Assembly (NCBI GenBank): GCA_021464415.1
Contig: CM038464.1
Coordinates: 57,711,328-57,775,327, forward strand
DNA: 64,000 bases
Direction: 5' to 3'
DNA from: Lonicera japonica
Lineage: Eukaryota; Streptophyta; Magnoliopsida; Dipsacales; Caprifoliaceae
Part shown: positions 54,768 through 64,000 of the stretch, piece by piece
How positions within the stretch are numbered: the first letter of the stretch is position 1
How the letters are laid out: each line of letters opens with the position of its first letter
Translations under genes and position numbers: made by a program
The notes under the pieces: generated by a model
What the model was told of the DNA's origin: nothing
Seen by the model: the letters and a program-made list of their open reading frames with translations, nothing else
Database searches by the model: none

Positions 54768-56877
54768 CAAGCGTAGGTCATGTTTGTATATAATTTTTGT
54801 TTATTTTCTGGAGTTTTAGGACGATCGTCACACGTTGGAAAAAGTTCATGGACTAAAACGCAAAAACAACAAACTTGGAGGTACTAGAGTGAATGGACCA
54901 AAAGCCAAAAAATCAAAGTTTCAAAAAAATTTGGAGTCCACTGCCAGAGCTCTGATCGATCAGCCACACCCTCTGATCGATCAGAGGGTATTTTTTCCGC
55001 AAAAATAAATAAATAAATAAATAAATTTGCCCCAAAAAGCCCCTTTCTTCCCCATTTCGAGCTCCTCTCTCTCCCATCCCCCATTAACCCCTTCTTCATC
55101 ACTTCAAACACCAAAATTACTCCACCAAATCCTCCATTGAAGACCATACACCCACTAAATCCTTCTAATCCTTCACCACTCTCTCCATTTTTACCCAAAA
55201 ATCATCAAACCCATCACTTTCTCACACTAAAAATTCAAACCCTTCACCCCACCTCCATTTTCGAAATCCTCACCAAAAATTCAGATTTGTGCCTTCTATT
55301 CTACCCATTTATCATCTCAAGCACATAACCTTCACTCTCATCCATTAATTTCCACCCAAATCCACCCAAATCTTGAATTTTTACCCCATAGATCCCCAAT
55401 TTCGAAACCCACTTGTCCCAAGCTCCAATGGCATCATCCTCTACCAACCCAAGTCCAAGAAGAAGCATGGTCACTCCTCCTAACTTTGAAAACTCCATTT
55501 TTTTTATTTTATTTATTATTTTATTTTTATTTTTTGCTTTATTTTCTTTTTGGGTTATTGGATTATCTAAACATAACTACTTGTGATGGCTTGAGCTTTA
55601 ATTTTGCATGTTATGTTTGACTAATGCTAATCCACTTTGTTTAGATTTTTGTATATATTGTAGCTTTGAAATTGATCCTAGCTTATTTTTGGAGAAATTG
55701 GAAAGCAATTTTCCAAGCATTCGCCCATTGTTTCATCGACCTCAAGAGCATTGAGGACAATGCCAACTTTAAGTTGGGCGGTGAGCACTTTCAAATCTCA
55801 AATTCTCAAGTATGCTTTCTTTCATGTTAATTTTCTCCATGCTAGGATCGATTTTACCATGTTATCGAAGTTTGAAAAATGATGATCAATTTTTTTTTAG
55901 AATTGTCCTTGAATTGATGGTTTTTGGCATGAAATTCTTGATTCGGATAGGTAGTTGAGTGATAATCTCCATGGCATTGCTTCATTTAGATTCTTGAGCC
56001 TTGTAGTTTCCTATGAATATGCATAATGTTGTGGCTTGATTTAATCTTTGGTATCACATAGAGTGATTTTCATCTTGTGTAGAGAGAAGTAATGTTCAAA
56101 TGCAATAAAAGCTCTTTCGAAAAGATCCTCTTTAGAGGGACACATGCATGGCACTTACAAAAAATTGAAAACTTGGATGACTTTTAAACTTAATATTGAC
56201 TTTAAGCTTTACTTGACTAAATTCATAAGTCATTTTGTCTAATATTAAGGAGAGGCAAAGGTTACCATGTGGAAAAAGGGTGAATAGCTTCTTTTGTTCA
56301 TTTAAAAAGAAAAAAAAGAAAAGAAGAAGCTATGAATGCAAAATCACAAAGTGAGACCGCTGCCCTCCATAGAGATGCAAACCACCTTGAGCTAATTTAG
56401 CAAAAAGTCCAAGTAAAAGATAAAGAAAAGTGCTTGAAATTGACAAAGTTCTTGAGCTTTTGTTTTTGAAAGATTTCTCTCTTCCACTATTGATGAATAG
56501 AACTATTTGTGATTAAAAATGATTGTGTCATAGATCCATATGCTTAGTGTGTTCAAATGGGAATGTGGAGCTAGTTTCTAAAGGAGATTGTAAGCAATGG
56601 AGATCATCATTCAAATGCCAACATTCCGGAAATTGTAATAGTAATGCCAAACACTTGAATCAATTCATGGAAATGCTTCAATTCTACTACTTAGAGTTCA
56701 AACTTCGGATGTTTGTGGGTATCATCGCTGTAAACCCACACGAGACACAACTCGTCTTCTAGGGGAACTTAGGAGTTCAAAGGCTTAATGCATGTGCTAA
56801 ATGCATTTTCGGATATTATACATAGCTATTTTTATTTTGCTTGCTAAGGGACTAGCAAGAGTTTAGTTGGGGGGTGT
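54768..56877 (+). other. 3' non-coding region of element N
   Basis: 2.1 kb. It holds two more palindromes of the LTR type (GCTCTGATCGATCAGC at 54949-54964, CTCTGATCGATCAGAG at 54971-54986), a CT-rich stretch (55030-55400), a short ORF, and AT-rich sequence. In Athila relatives an extra ORF occupies this area; here almost none is left. A pyrimidine-poor run (TAGTTGGGGGGTGT, 56864-56877) before the LTR is the likely polypurine tract. Confidence 0.7.
55428..55586 (+). CDS. Small ORF with hydrophobic C-terminus, possible ORF2 stub
   Basis: 52 codons: MASSSTNPSPRRSMVTPPNF, then a strongly hydrophobic run (IFFILFIILFLFF...) ending before TGA. The start resembles the beginning of the extra 3' ORF seen in some Athila-type elements, which would make this a deletion stub whose hydrophobic part is just translated T-rich DNA. 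Expression is doubtful. Confidence 0.3.
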   Translation: MASSSTNPSPRRSMVTPPNFENSIFFILFIILFLFFALFSFWVIGLSKHNYL

Positions 56878-58819
56878 TGATAAACGCGTAATTTTGTAGT
56901 CGCTAACGCTCTTTTGATTGTGTTTATCGCGTTTATCTTAGCCTAGTTTAATTAAATTAATCCACTTCTTGTGCACACACTCAAAATATCAAGAATTGCT
57001 TTAACATGGCTCAAAGTAGCCTTTTCTAGTGTCTTGATTGTGCTCATAGATTTTGGAAGCAAGTTGGGAAGCTTTGGGAAGGATTCAAGAGAGATAGAAG
57101 CCAAAAGAGAAGAAAAAAAGTCTCCCGAAGTGTCCTCTGATCAATCAGAGGAGCCTCTGATTGATCAGAGGCCACCTTTTAATGCAAAACATGCCCTCTG
57201 ATAGATCAGAGGGTGCTCTGATCGATCAGAGCCCACCTTACAAGCCAAAATCTCCCCTCTGATCGATCAGAGGATCCTCTGATCGATCAGAGACCTCCCA
57301 GAATGCACAGCACAGCCCCCAAAAGCAGCTTTTCTCCCCTTTTGATGCATTGAAACTCACCAACAAGTGCTGGACTTTCTATTTTTGTTCTAGGCTCAGG
57401 TGTTTACCCAGGGGTCTCTTAGAAAGTGTGCTAGAATACCCATTTTTGGGCATTGCTCTCCCATTATTTAATTGATCTTTGTCCCTCATGTAATGTAGGC
57501 AATTTTCTAGATCTAGATTCAAGTAATATAAGCATTATTTTCCTGCACTTTCTATCTATCTATCACTTGTAAGAAATCTAGAGAGAGAAACTCTTGAGAG
57601 AAATGGAAATCCCTTTAATGGTTTTTGTTCATACAACTATCATGGAGTAGTTTCATTGCTAAGGCTAAAGGATGAAGTTTGCATTGCATTAATCATGTAA
57701 GTTTGTTTCTCATTCACTTGTTAGTGTTGTTAAATACTTCTTGAATCCTTCATCTTCTCTATTCAATCAAGCATTCATAAGCTAGTAAGATAATCCTCAT
57801 AAGGTGATTTGACTTTGTATGCCTTGTATACATAGATCTCAAGCATTAATGAGGAGATGATGCACTTGTGTATTTCTTATTAGCCTATGTCCATTCCTTC
57901 TATGATTGAGATACTTTACATTGCCAAGCATGTTTAGTCTTTGAATATTCATGGAAATACCATAAATTTGAGATTCCAATCCTTGAATGCTTTAATGATA
58001 TGTTGAGTGCTTTCTACACTTTATGTGATTTTGAGACTCAATATTTTCTTAGTTAGAGTGTTGCCAAGGAGGATCTCTTAAGTTTATGCCATAATCAACT
58101 ACACTAATCACCTTAAGGATTCAATTTGTATTTATCAAATGTGTCTAAATCGGATGATTTAATCTCCACCTAGACCTCCCAATCTTAGACAAATGAAATG
58201 TTATGATTTATTGTGCTAAACTTTTTAGTTGGCCATTTTCATAATCAAGTCAATTGCCTAGGGGAAACTAACTATGAATTCTCAATGCCTAGTTTAATTT
58301 TATGCCTTTTCTTTTGGTGTATCTCAAGTTTGCATCTTGGTTGGACATTATATGGGAATGGATTGCACTTGCTTCACACCCTTTGTTACAAGATAAAAAT
58401 GAGAGATACATTTGTGTTGAGTTTTACTTACACCCTTTCTTTATATGGCATTTATATGGGAATGGGTTGCTCTTGCTTCACACCCTTTTGCTTAGAAAAG
58501 TGTAAGGTACTCAACACTTAGGAATTGCATTGAGAATTTTGAATGAGATTAATTTTACATAACATTGCATAGCAAATGAATTCTATAATGCCTTAGCCTT
58601 TTCTTATCAATTGATACATCACTTTAATTTTTATTGCAAGACTTTAAAATCAACAACTAAAATCAACCAATCAAATTCTCTTGAACAAAGCCTTGGACTC
58701 GTAATCACCACATCGTCTTTCCGACTATCCTTGTGGTTCGACACTTGGACTTACCAAGTATTATAACTTGACGACCTACACTTGGGTTCCTAAGCGCGGA
58801 AGTAATTTCGGGCGTGTCA
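56878..58819 (+). repeat. Element N 3' LTR
   Basis: 1,942 bp. Differences from the 5' LTR: T/C near 57010, CCA/CAC near 57716, A/T near 58272, C/T at 58815. Palindromes at 57135-57292. Confidence 0.95.
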
Positions 58820-58824
58820 CCCAT

Positions 58825-59394
58825 CAAACCACGCTTGCATATAGGATGCGTCAACCTAGTACACTTGAATTTATGCAGGTTTTCTTGACCGTCGGTCGTG
58901 AGATTATTGAACAAAAGGCCTTGTCATACATACTAACTCTTGGTTTAGCAAGTACAGTTGGTGGCTGTCCAACCCCTAAAACCCGTTAGTGAGAATTTCC
59001 CTGTCACTATTTCCATGAAAAGCAACTCTAAGAGAAGAGAACTTCCCAATTTTCAAAAATGGTTTTCAAAAAATGAGTCATTTTTCAAAAACAAGTTTTC
59101 CAAAAATAATTTTCAAAATCGGAAGATTATAAGGGCACCCCAGGAATGTATGTTCCTACCCTAAACCTATCCATGGGGCTCTCAAGTTGTTGATGTCGGT
59201 CTGCTTTCGCCTAAACACCAAAAAGTGGTTTTCAATTTTATTTTCCTGTCGAGTCACAGTTTTCTAAGAATTATGTAACCTATGGCAAAATATTTATTTT
59301 CTAGTCAATCTCCGATTTCTTCCCCCCCATTGTTCACCACGCTCAGATTATTTATCGCATTAGACGATTCACAAGATCAGACTTACCACCGATC
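58825..59394 (+). other. Leader of element E, continued after element N
   Basis: Non-coding; GCTTGCATATAGGATG just after the junction parallels GTTGCATATAAGATC (minus) in the element C leader, confirming that N interrupted this sequence. Confidence 0.6.
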
Positions 59395-60910
59395 ATGCCT
59401 TCTCGTCACAACACCGAGCTATCGATCGATCTAACCGGGGTTAAAAATACTGAGGGTAACCATGATGAATCCTCTCGTGCAGCGGATCCGCCGCCTGGTC
59501 ATGTTCTCCCACAAACCGAGGATGGCACCTTAACCCTTGAACACCTTTACCATCTAATCTAGAATTTGACCCAGTCTATGGCCATCATGAAAAATCACCA
59601 AGCTGCCGCCTAAGCTTGTCTGGACACCCTAATCGCTACCAGAACACGAGTTGAACCAAACCAACCCAATCCAATCCAAATCCATACCCAACCGAAGACA
59701 ACCAAACCCGAGGCCCAGTAAATCCGCCTAACATTCGCCTCCCAGTTCATACCAACATCAACCCCCACCTCTTATGGTCCCTGCCAACATCGATATACCA
59801 CCAGCGCAAGATCCCGAAGCCACCCGGCTGAACCCTAAACATAACCAATCCCTTCAAAATCATAATCCTCAAGCCATCCCGGATGGAGATCCAAACCAGG
59901 GCCGATACCCCGAAACTGTAATCAAATCAGGCCAAAGAGAATGAGGCCATTACCACACTTAAGGATCAGATGAAAGCTCTAAACCAGAGGGTGGTCGAAA
60001 AAGCTGATGACATCGTCGATCTTCAAAACATATCTCTTTACCCAGATGCCTGTTTACCTATTGGTTTCAAACTCCCTCACATCGAGAAGTTCTCTGGGAA
60101 CACTCCACCTCACCTGCACCTCAGAGCCTATGTTCGAACTATGAAATTATACGGATTAAAAGAGGATCACTTATCCTTAGGTTTCCACCAGTCTCTCACC
60201 GGATCAACCCACAGTTGGTTTCTGAGTTTAGAGAAGCATTGGGTAGCCGACTGGAAAAATATAGTGAAGGAATTCATGGAACATTATAAGTGCAATGAAG
60301 AACTCAAAGTTACCCGTAAGAATCTCGAGATGACGAAATAGAGAAAAAATGAGAATGTCAGTGACTTCATCACTCGTTGGAGGGAGTTAGCATCTCAAGT
60401 GGTCGACATAATTCCCGAGGAAGAGCAATTAGGGATAATTGTCAAGAACTTTAAGCCTGAGATTCGAAGCAGTATGGGTCACCAATACTTTGACCGCTAC
60501 AAGGACTTGATGCATGTAACTAATGAGACTGAGGAAGAACTTGCCTAAGCTATCGAAGCTAAAGAAGCCTCTTCTTAATACGAGAAGACCACCCCAGCCA
60601 TTAATCAAGTCTGGTCTTATCGAAGCTCGAGTCCTTATCAAAAAACCAGCTTCCATTATCCGCAAGAAGAAACTTTCCCTTTCATGCCTATCGACTTCGC
60701 TGAGTCAAACTTTAGCCACGCTACAAGCTGAGGGTATTCTGCAGCCGCTAGCTCCTCACACACCCCTCAACCCAGCTCCCCCTGGCTAGAATGCCAATGA
60801 ACGATGAACTTACCATCAAGGATTCAGACATAACACTGATAATTGTTGCGCCCTAAAGCATGGCATCCAAGACTTGATCGACACTAAGAAGATTACCCTT
60901 CCTTAATAAA
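59395..60910 (+). pseudogene. Tat-like gag remnant of element E
   Basis: ATG 59395 opens MPSRHNTELSIDLTGVKNTE, with stops from about 59560. The capsid region is open at 59970-60341 (VEKADDIVDLQNISLYPD, FKLPHIEKFSGNTPPHLHLR, EKHWVADWKNIVKEFMEHYK) and continues in broken frames through DFITRWRELASQVVDIIPEE and MGHQYFDRYKDLMHVTNET to about 60550. ORF 60523-60789 is out of frame. After 60910 no protease, RT or integrase follows. It is the same family as the gag in elements A and C. Confidence 0.75.
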
Positions 60911-61179
60911 AGAAGCCTTAAGCAGAGGTAGATACCATTAATTAAATTTACTTGAACAGTCTAGAGATAGGGGGAAATTAAGAGAGAAAGGGAGCAAATT
61001 TGTAAGCGTTAAGGGTAGAATGAGGAGTTTCTTATCAATGTACCCATTCATTTCATTAATAAAATCAATCATTTTTTCCCTTTCGAGTATCCTAATTCAT
61101 GTTTGCCTGTTCTTAAACTCAATCCATAAACAATATTCTTGAAAGGATGCAAGAAAATTGAAGAGCGTGAAGCTACCAT

Positions 61180-61720
61180 AGATACGCTGAGGGTGCAAGG
61201 GGCATACACTGAGGGTGCCAAGGTTATATGTACTGAGGGTATTGACAAGAAGACTTGAGCAGCCCTTCAAAGACTAGCATTTCCATCATCATTCACATAC
61301 ACTGAGGATGCCAAGGGTATAAGTATTTAGGGTATCGACAAGAAGACTCGAGCAGTTCCTCAAAGACTAGCATTTTCATCCTCATTTGCATACACTGAGG
61401 GTGCAGAGGGTATATACACTGACGGTATCGACAAGAAGACTTGAGCATCTCTTCAAAGACTAGCATTTCCATCATCATCCGTATACACTGAAGGTGCCAA
61501 GGGTATATGTACTGAGGGTATCGACAAGAAAACTCAAGCAGCTCCTTAAAGACTACCATTTCTATCATCATTCGCATAAACTGAGGGTGCAGAGGGTATA
61601 TGTACTGAGGGTATCGACAAGAAGACTCGAGCAACTGCTCAAATACTAGCCTCAACATCATCATTTGCATACACTAAGAATGCCGAGGGTATATGCATTG
61701 AGGGTATCGATAAGAATAAC
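61180..61720 (+). repeat. Six-unit, about 92-bp tandem repeat in element E
   Basis: Units carry ATACACTGAGGGTGC, GTACTGAGGGTATCGACAAG, AAGACTCGAGCAGC and AAAGACTAGCATTTCCATC, recurring near 61207, 61299, 61393, 61484, 61577 and 61669. The 125-codon minus ORF over it is an artefact. Confidence 0.85.
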
Positions 61721-62459
61721 TCCCCCAAGACTAGCCTCTCCATTCTCACTGAAGGTGCCTCAACCTACACCACTACGACCCTATGGTTGTCCTATCATCA
61801 GAATCAAAAACTCTATTTCTGAAGGTAAAATCAAGTCAACAAAAGCAATTGGTTCGCAATTGAAGGACCCCGGATAATCCACACTCACTCATCAAAATGC
61901 AGAATATCGATAATTCTCTTGAAACTAATGGTATGAGCAAAAGCACCAACGCACACGGACTTGGACAAGCTCAAGAATCAAGAAGGAGATAGCAACTTGT
62001 CAAAACAAAAGCATGACACTGGATCGAAAGAATCCCAAGACGGAAGCACGCTATTTCTCCTGTTACCGATATCACCTTGCACTCACTCATTAAATAACCA
62101 AAAATTAATATTTGCCTTTTCAGTGTTGCTATGTTCTCAGAAAATAGTCGGTCTTGTATGCATACATCTGCACTTAGATAATTTCAAGCAGCGTAACATA
62201 CTTCATAAATCAAGCAACTTAAGATTCACGAACTTTTCAAAACCGAGTTTTCAAAAACGATAGTGTAATGATTTAAGAAGTATGCGAATACTTGAAATTT
62301 AAGAAAGCATGGCATAAGCATTTGTATAGTACATACACATGAACACTTGCATAAGTGTACCACGCATCAGTCCAAAAGCAGGTAAGCACTAAGTTCCATG
62401 ACCTACCATATAGGCTTCATCACCGCATCTCGGTGTATACTTCGATCAAATCACCTCAT

Positions 62460-62930
62460 AATTTCCTCCCAGAGAGTCGAACCACATCAAATTTCCTCCC
62501 AGAGAGTCAAATTCCTCCCTGAAAGTCAAACCGCATCACAAATACTCCTAGACAGGCCAATCTAAAGCCTTTTTTATAGGCACCAATCCAAGCCTTTTCC
62601 ACAGGCACGAATCCAAGCACTTTCTACAGGCAAATCCAAATCCCTTTCTACAGGCACCAATTCAAAGTCCTTTCTACAGGCACCAATTCAAAGTCCTTTC
62701 TACAGGCACCCAAGCCTTTTCTACAGGCACCAATCAAAGCCCTTTCTACAGGAAAATTCAAAGCCCTTTCTACAGGTATCATTCCAAAGCCATTTCCACA
62801 GGCACGAACCAAAGCCCTTTTTATAGGCAAATTCTAAGCCCTTTCTACAGGCACAAATTCAAATCCCTTTTTACAGGCATTAATCAAAGCCTTTCTACAA
62901 GTAATCACAAGCCCTTTTGAAAGCCAAAAA
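62460..62930 (+). repeat. 'CCTTTCTACAGGCAC' tandem repeats in element E
   Basis: About 14 units of roughly 28 bp (CAAAGCCCTTTCTACAGGCA), preceded by three 'CTCCCAGAGAGTC' units. Reverse complement of the block at 1870-2240. Confidence 0.85.
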
Positions 62931-64000
62931 AGCCCCATTTGAAAGGATGTCAAAGAAAGATAGAGAGAAAGACTGGAATGAGAAAACTTCACAAAACACA
63001 GGGAATAAGCCCCACAAAAAGGATCTTTGGCCTAGTTTCTTATCTTATAAGAGAAGTTTTCAAGATACGCTCCCAAAGGTTCTCAGAACAAAAATCACCA
63101 ACACAGCATGACGATGTCAAATGTGAACTTCTAAAGCAAACATTCTCAAATCGTAAAGATGATAATGCTAAAAAAACTTAACAAAGTGAGAAGGAACAAA
63201 ATGGGTACAAAAAAATATTGAAAGAGTAGAAAAGAGGATAAATCCCATAGTGCCAAAAGGAAAAAATATTAAAGAACATGAAAGGCAAAAGATGGCAGTG
63301 AGAGTCACACCAAGAGTGACAGCTAGGCCAAAAAGCCCAGAGCTACGTTTTAGGTGAGAAAGGCTGCTGACCATGCAAAAGAAAAAATAAATAAGCTACA
63401 TCAAAAAGCTTTCAAACAATCAAGAAGGAATATGGGCATCGAAAAATAGAAAATGATGTAGGCATACAAAAATTCTTCTCTCACAAAGTTAAAAAATAAT
63501 AAGCAGAATCGTACCCTGGTGACACGAGAAAATGCCTTGGAAGTAAAGCAAGAGGCAAAATCCAAAAATCATGCACGAGGTTCGAGAATTGAGAGAACGT
63601 AACTCAATCTTTTCTCAAGAAAAAAAGAAGCCAATCAAAAGTTCTTGTTCTTTTTGAAAAAAATATCACACCAGAATTTTCTCTCTCTATCTCTCTATGT
63701 CTGCTCAAAGATTCTTACCTCCTCAGTAAATCATCAACTTTCACCAACTCAACATATCATCAATCCTCTACATCTCAACCCCGCATAATCATATCCCCAG
63801 TAGATCACCAACCCCCAGCCTTTATCCAAGCTAGTACGATTCATCATATCTTCAGCCGACCACCAATCATCATATCCCATGCAGATTACCCACCCTCAAC
63901 CTTTATCCTAGCCAGTAGCAATCCTCATTTCCTCAGCCGACCATCAATAATCATACCACCAACTATCCCTCACCAAAATAGTGTTTTTAGCAGACCATCG

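Larger units (their letters stand above)
49814..58819 (+). mobile_element. Element N: young non-autonomous Athila/Tat-type Gypsy retrotransposon
   Basis: 9,006 bp with LTRs 49814-51755 and 56878-58819, both 1,942 bp with about five differences. CCCAT is duplicated at 49809-49813 and 58820-58824. The PBS is TGGCGCCGTTGCCGGGGAT. One ORF joins gag-protease to the integrase C-terminal tail; RT, RNase H and the integrase core are absent. Recent insertion despite lacking RT implies mobilisation by another element's enzymes. Confidence 0.95.
60911..64000 (+). other. Repeat-rich 3' part of element E, no pol
   Basis: It begins with a purine-rich run (TAGGGGGAAATTAAGAGAG, near 60967). It is the inverted counterpart of 700-3480 in element A: TAAGGGTAGAATGAGGAG occurs here and inverted near 3455. 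Only tandem repeats and scattered short ORFs are seen. The 3' LTR is presumably beyond the window. Confidence 0.55.

Noticed and set aside
60523..60789. 88-codon ORF after gag of element E
   Set aside because: It overlaps the gag continuation in another frame; homology to other gags is in the gag frame.
61293..61670. 125-codon minus ORF with Arg-Tyr-Pro repeats
   Set aside because: Reverse translation of the 92-bp tandem repeat.

Overview
This is a repeat-dense nuclear window, most likely from a eudicot plant. It is AT-rich, and no intact host gene, rRNA or convincing tRNA gene was found. Nearly all recognisable sequence belongs to nested transposable elements: Ty3/Gypsy elements of the Tat/Athila type (PBS motifs TGGCGCCGTTGCCGGGGA and TGGCGACTCTGC), one Ty1/Copia element, one TRIM, hAT, MULE, Helitron, Tourist and CACTA-like DNA elements, and several minisatellites. 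Family names rest on motifs and structure read by eye, not on searches.

Layout. 1-658: plus-strand LTR fragment. 659-4737: element A (minus), a Tat-like element with gag but no pol. 4738-9965: hAT copy A, whose 5' exon and BED-finger exon join in phase across an intron (5200-9123) that holds a MULE (5749-7076), a Helitron (7149-8101) and a minisatellite. 9975-15490: decayed Athila/Tat element F (minus) with a Tourist MITE in pol. 15490-17755: second, more decayed hAT copy, flanked by LTR pieces. 18416-22250: small elements and a palindromic minisatellite. 22250-23490: LTR remnant (plus). 23631-47508: element C (minus), a long Tat-like composite. Read on the minus strand it runs: 5' LTR (46177-47508), PBS, gag, integrase, two ORF regions on the opposite (plus) strand, tandem repeats, 3' LTR (23631-27787). 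Into C are inserted a solo LTR (24571-27167), a TRIM (34810-35263) and a very young Copia element (36921-45164). 47509-64000: element E (plus), 5' LTR, PBS, leader, gag remnant and repeat-rich 3' part. E is split by a young 9-kb Gypsy element N (49814-58819).

Main points. Element N has near-identical 1,942-bp LTRs, a CCCAT target duplication, and one open 948-codon frame in which gag-protease runs straight into the C-terminal GPY-type tail of integrase; RT, RNase H and the integrase core are gone. A, C and E also keep gag while lacking pol or most of it, so this neighbourhood seems populated by gag-bearing derivatives that need trans help. Several unrelated LTR families carry perfect palindromes just upstream of, or around, their TATA box (CTCTGATCGATCAGAG, TGTCGCGCGACA, TGTGTCCGCGGACACA, and one enclosing the Copia TATA). 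The TGTCGCGCGACA plus TATA cassette also precedes both antisense ORF regions inside element C. The Copia element is otherwise intact, but its expected start ATG is out of frame with the 1,300-codon polyprotein.
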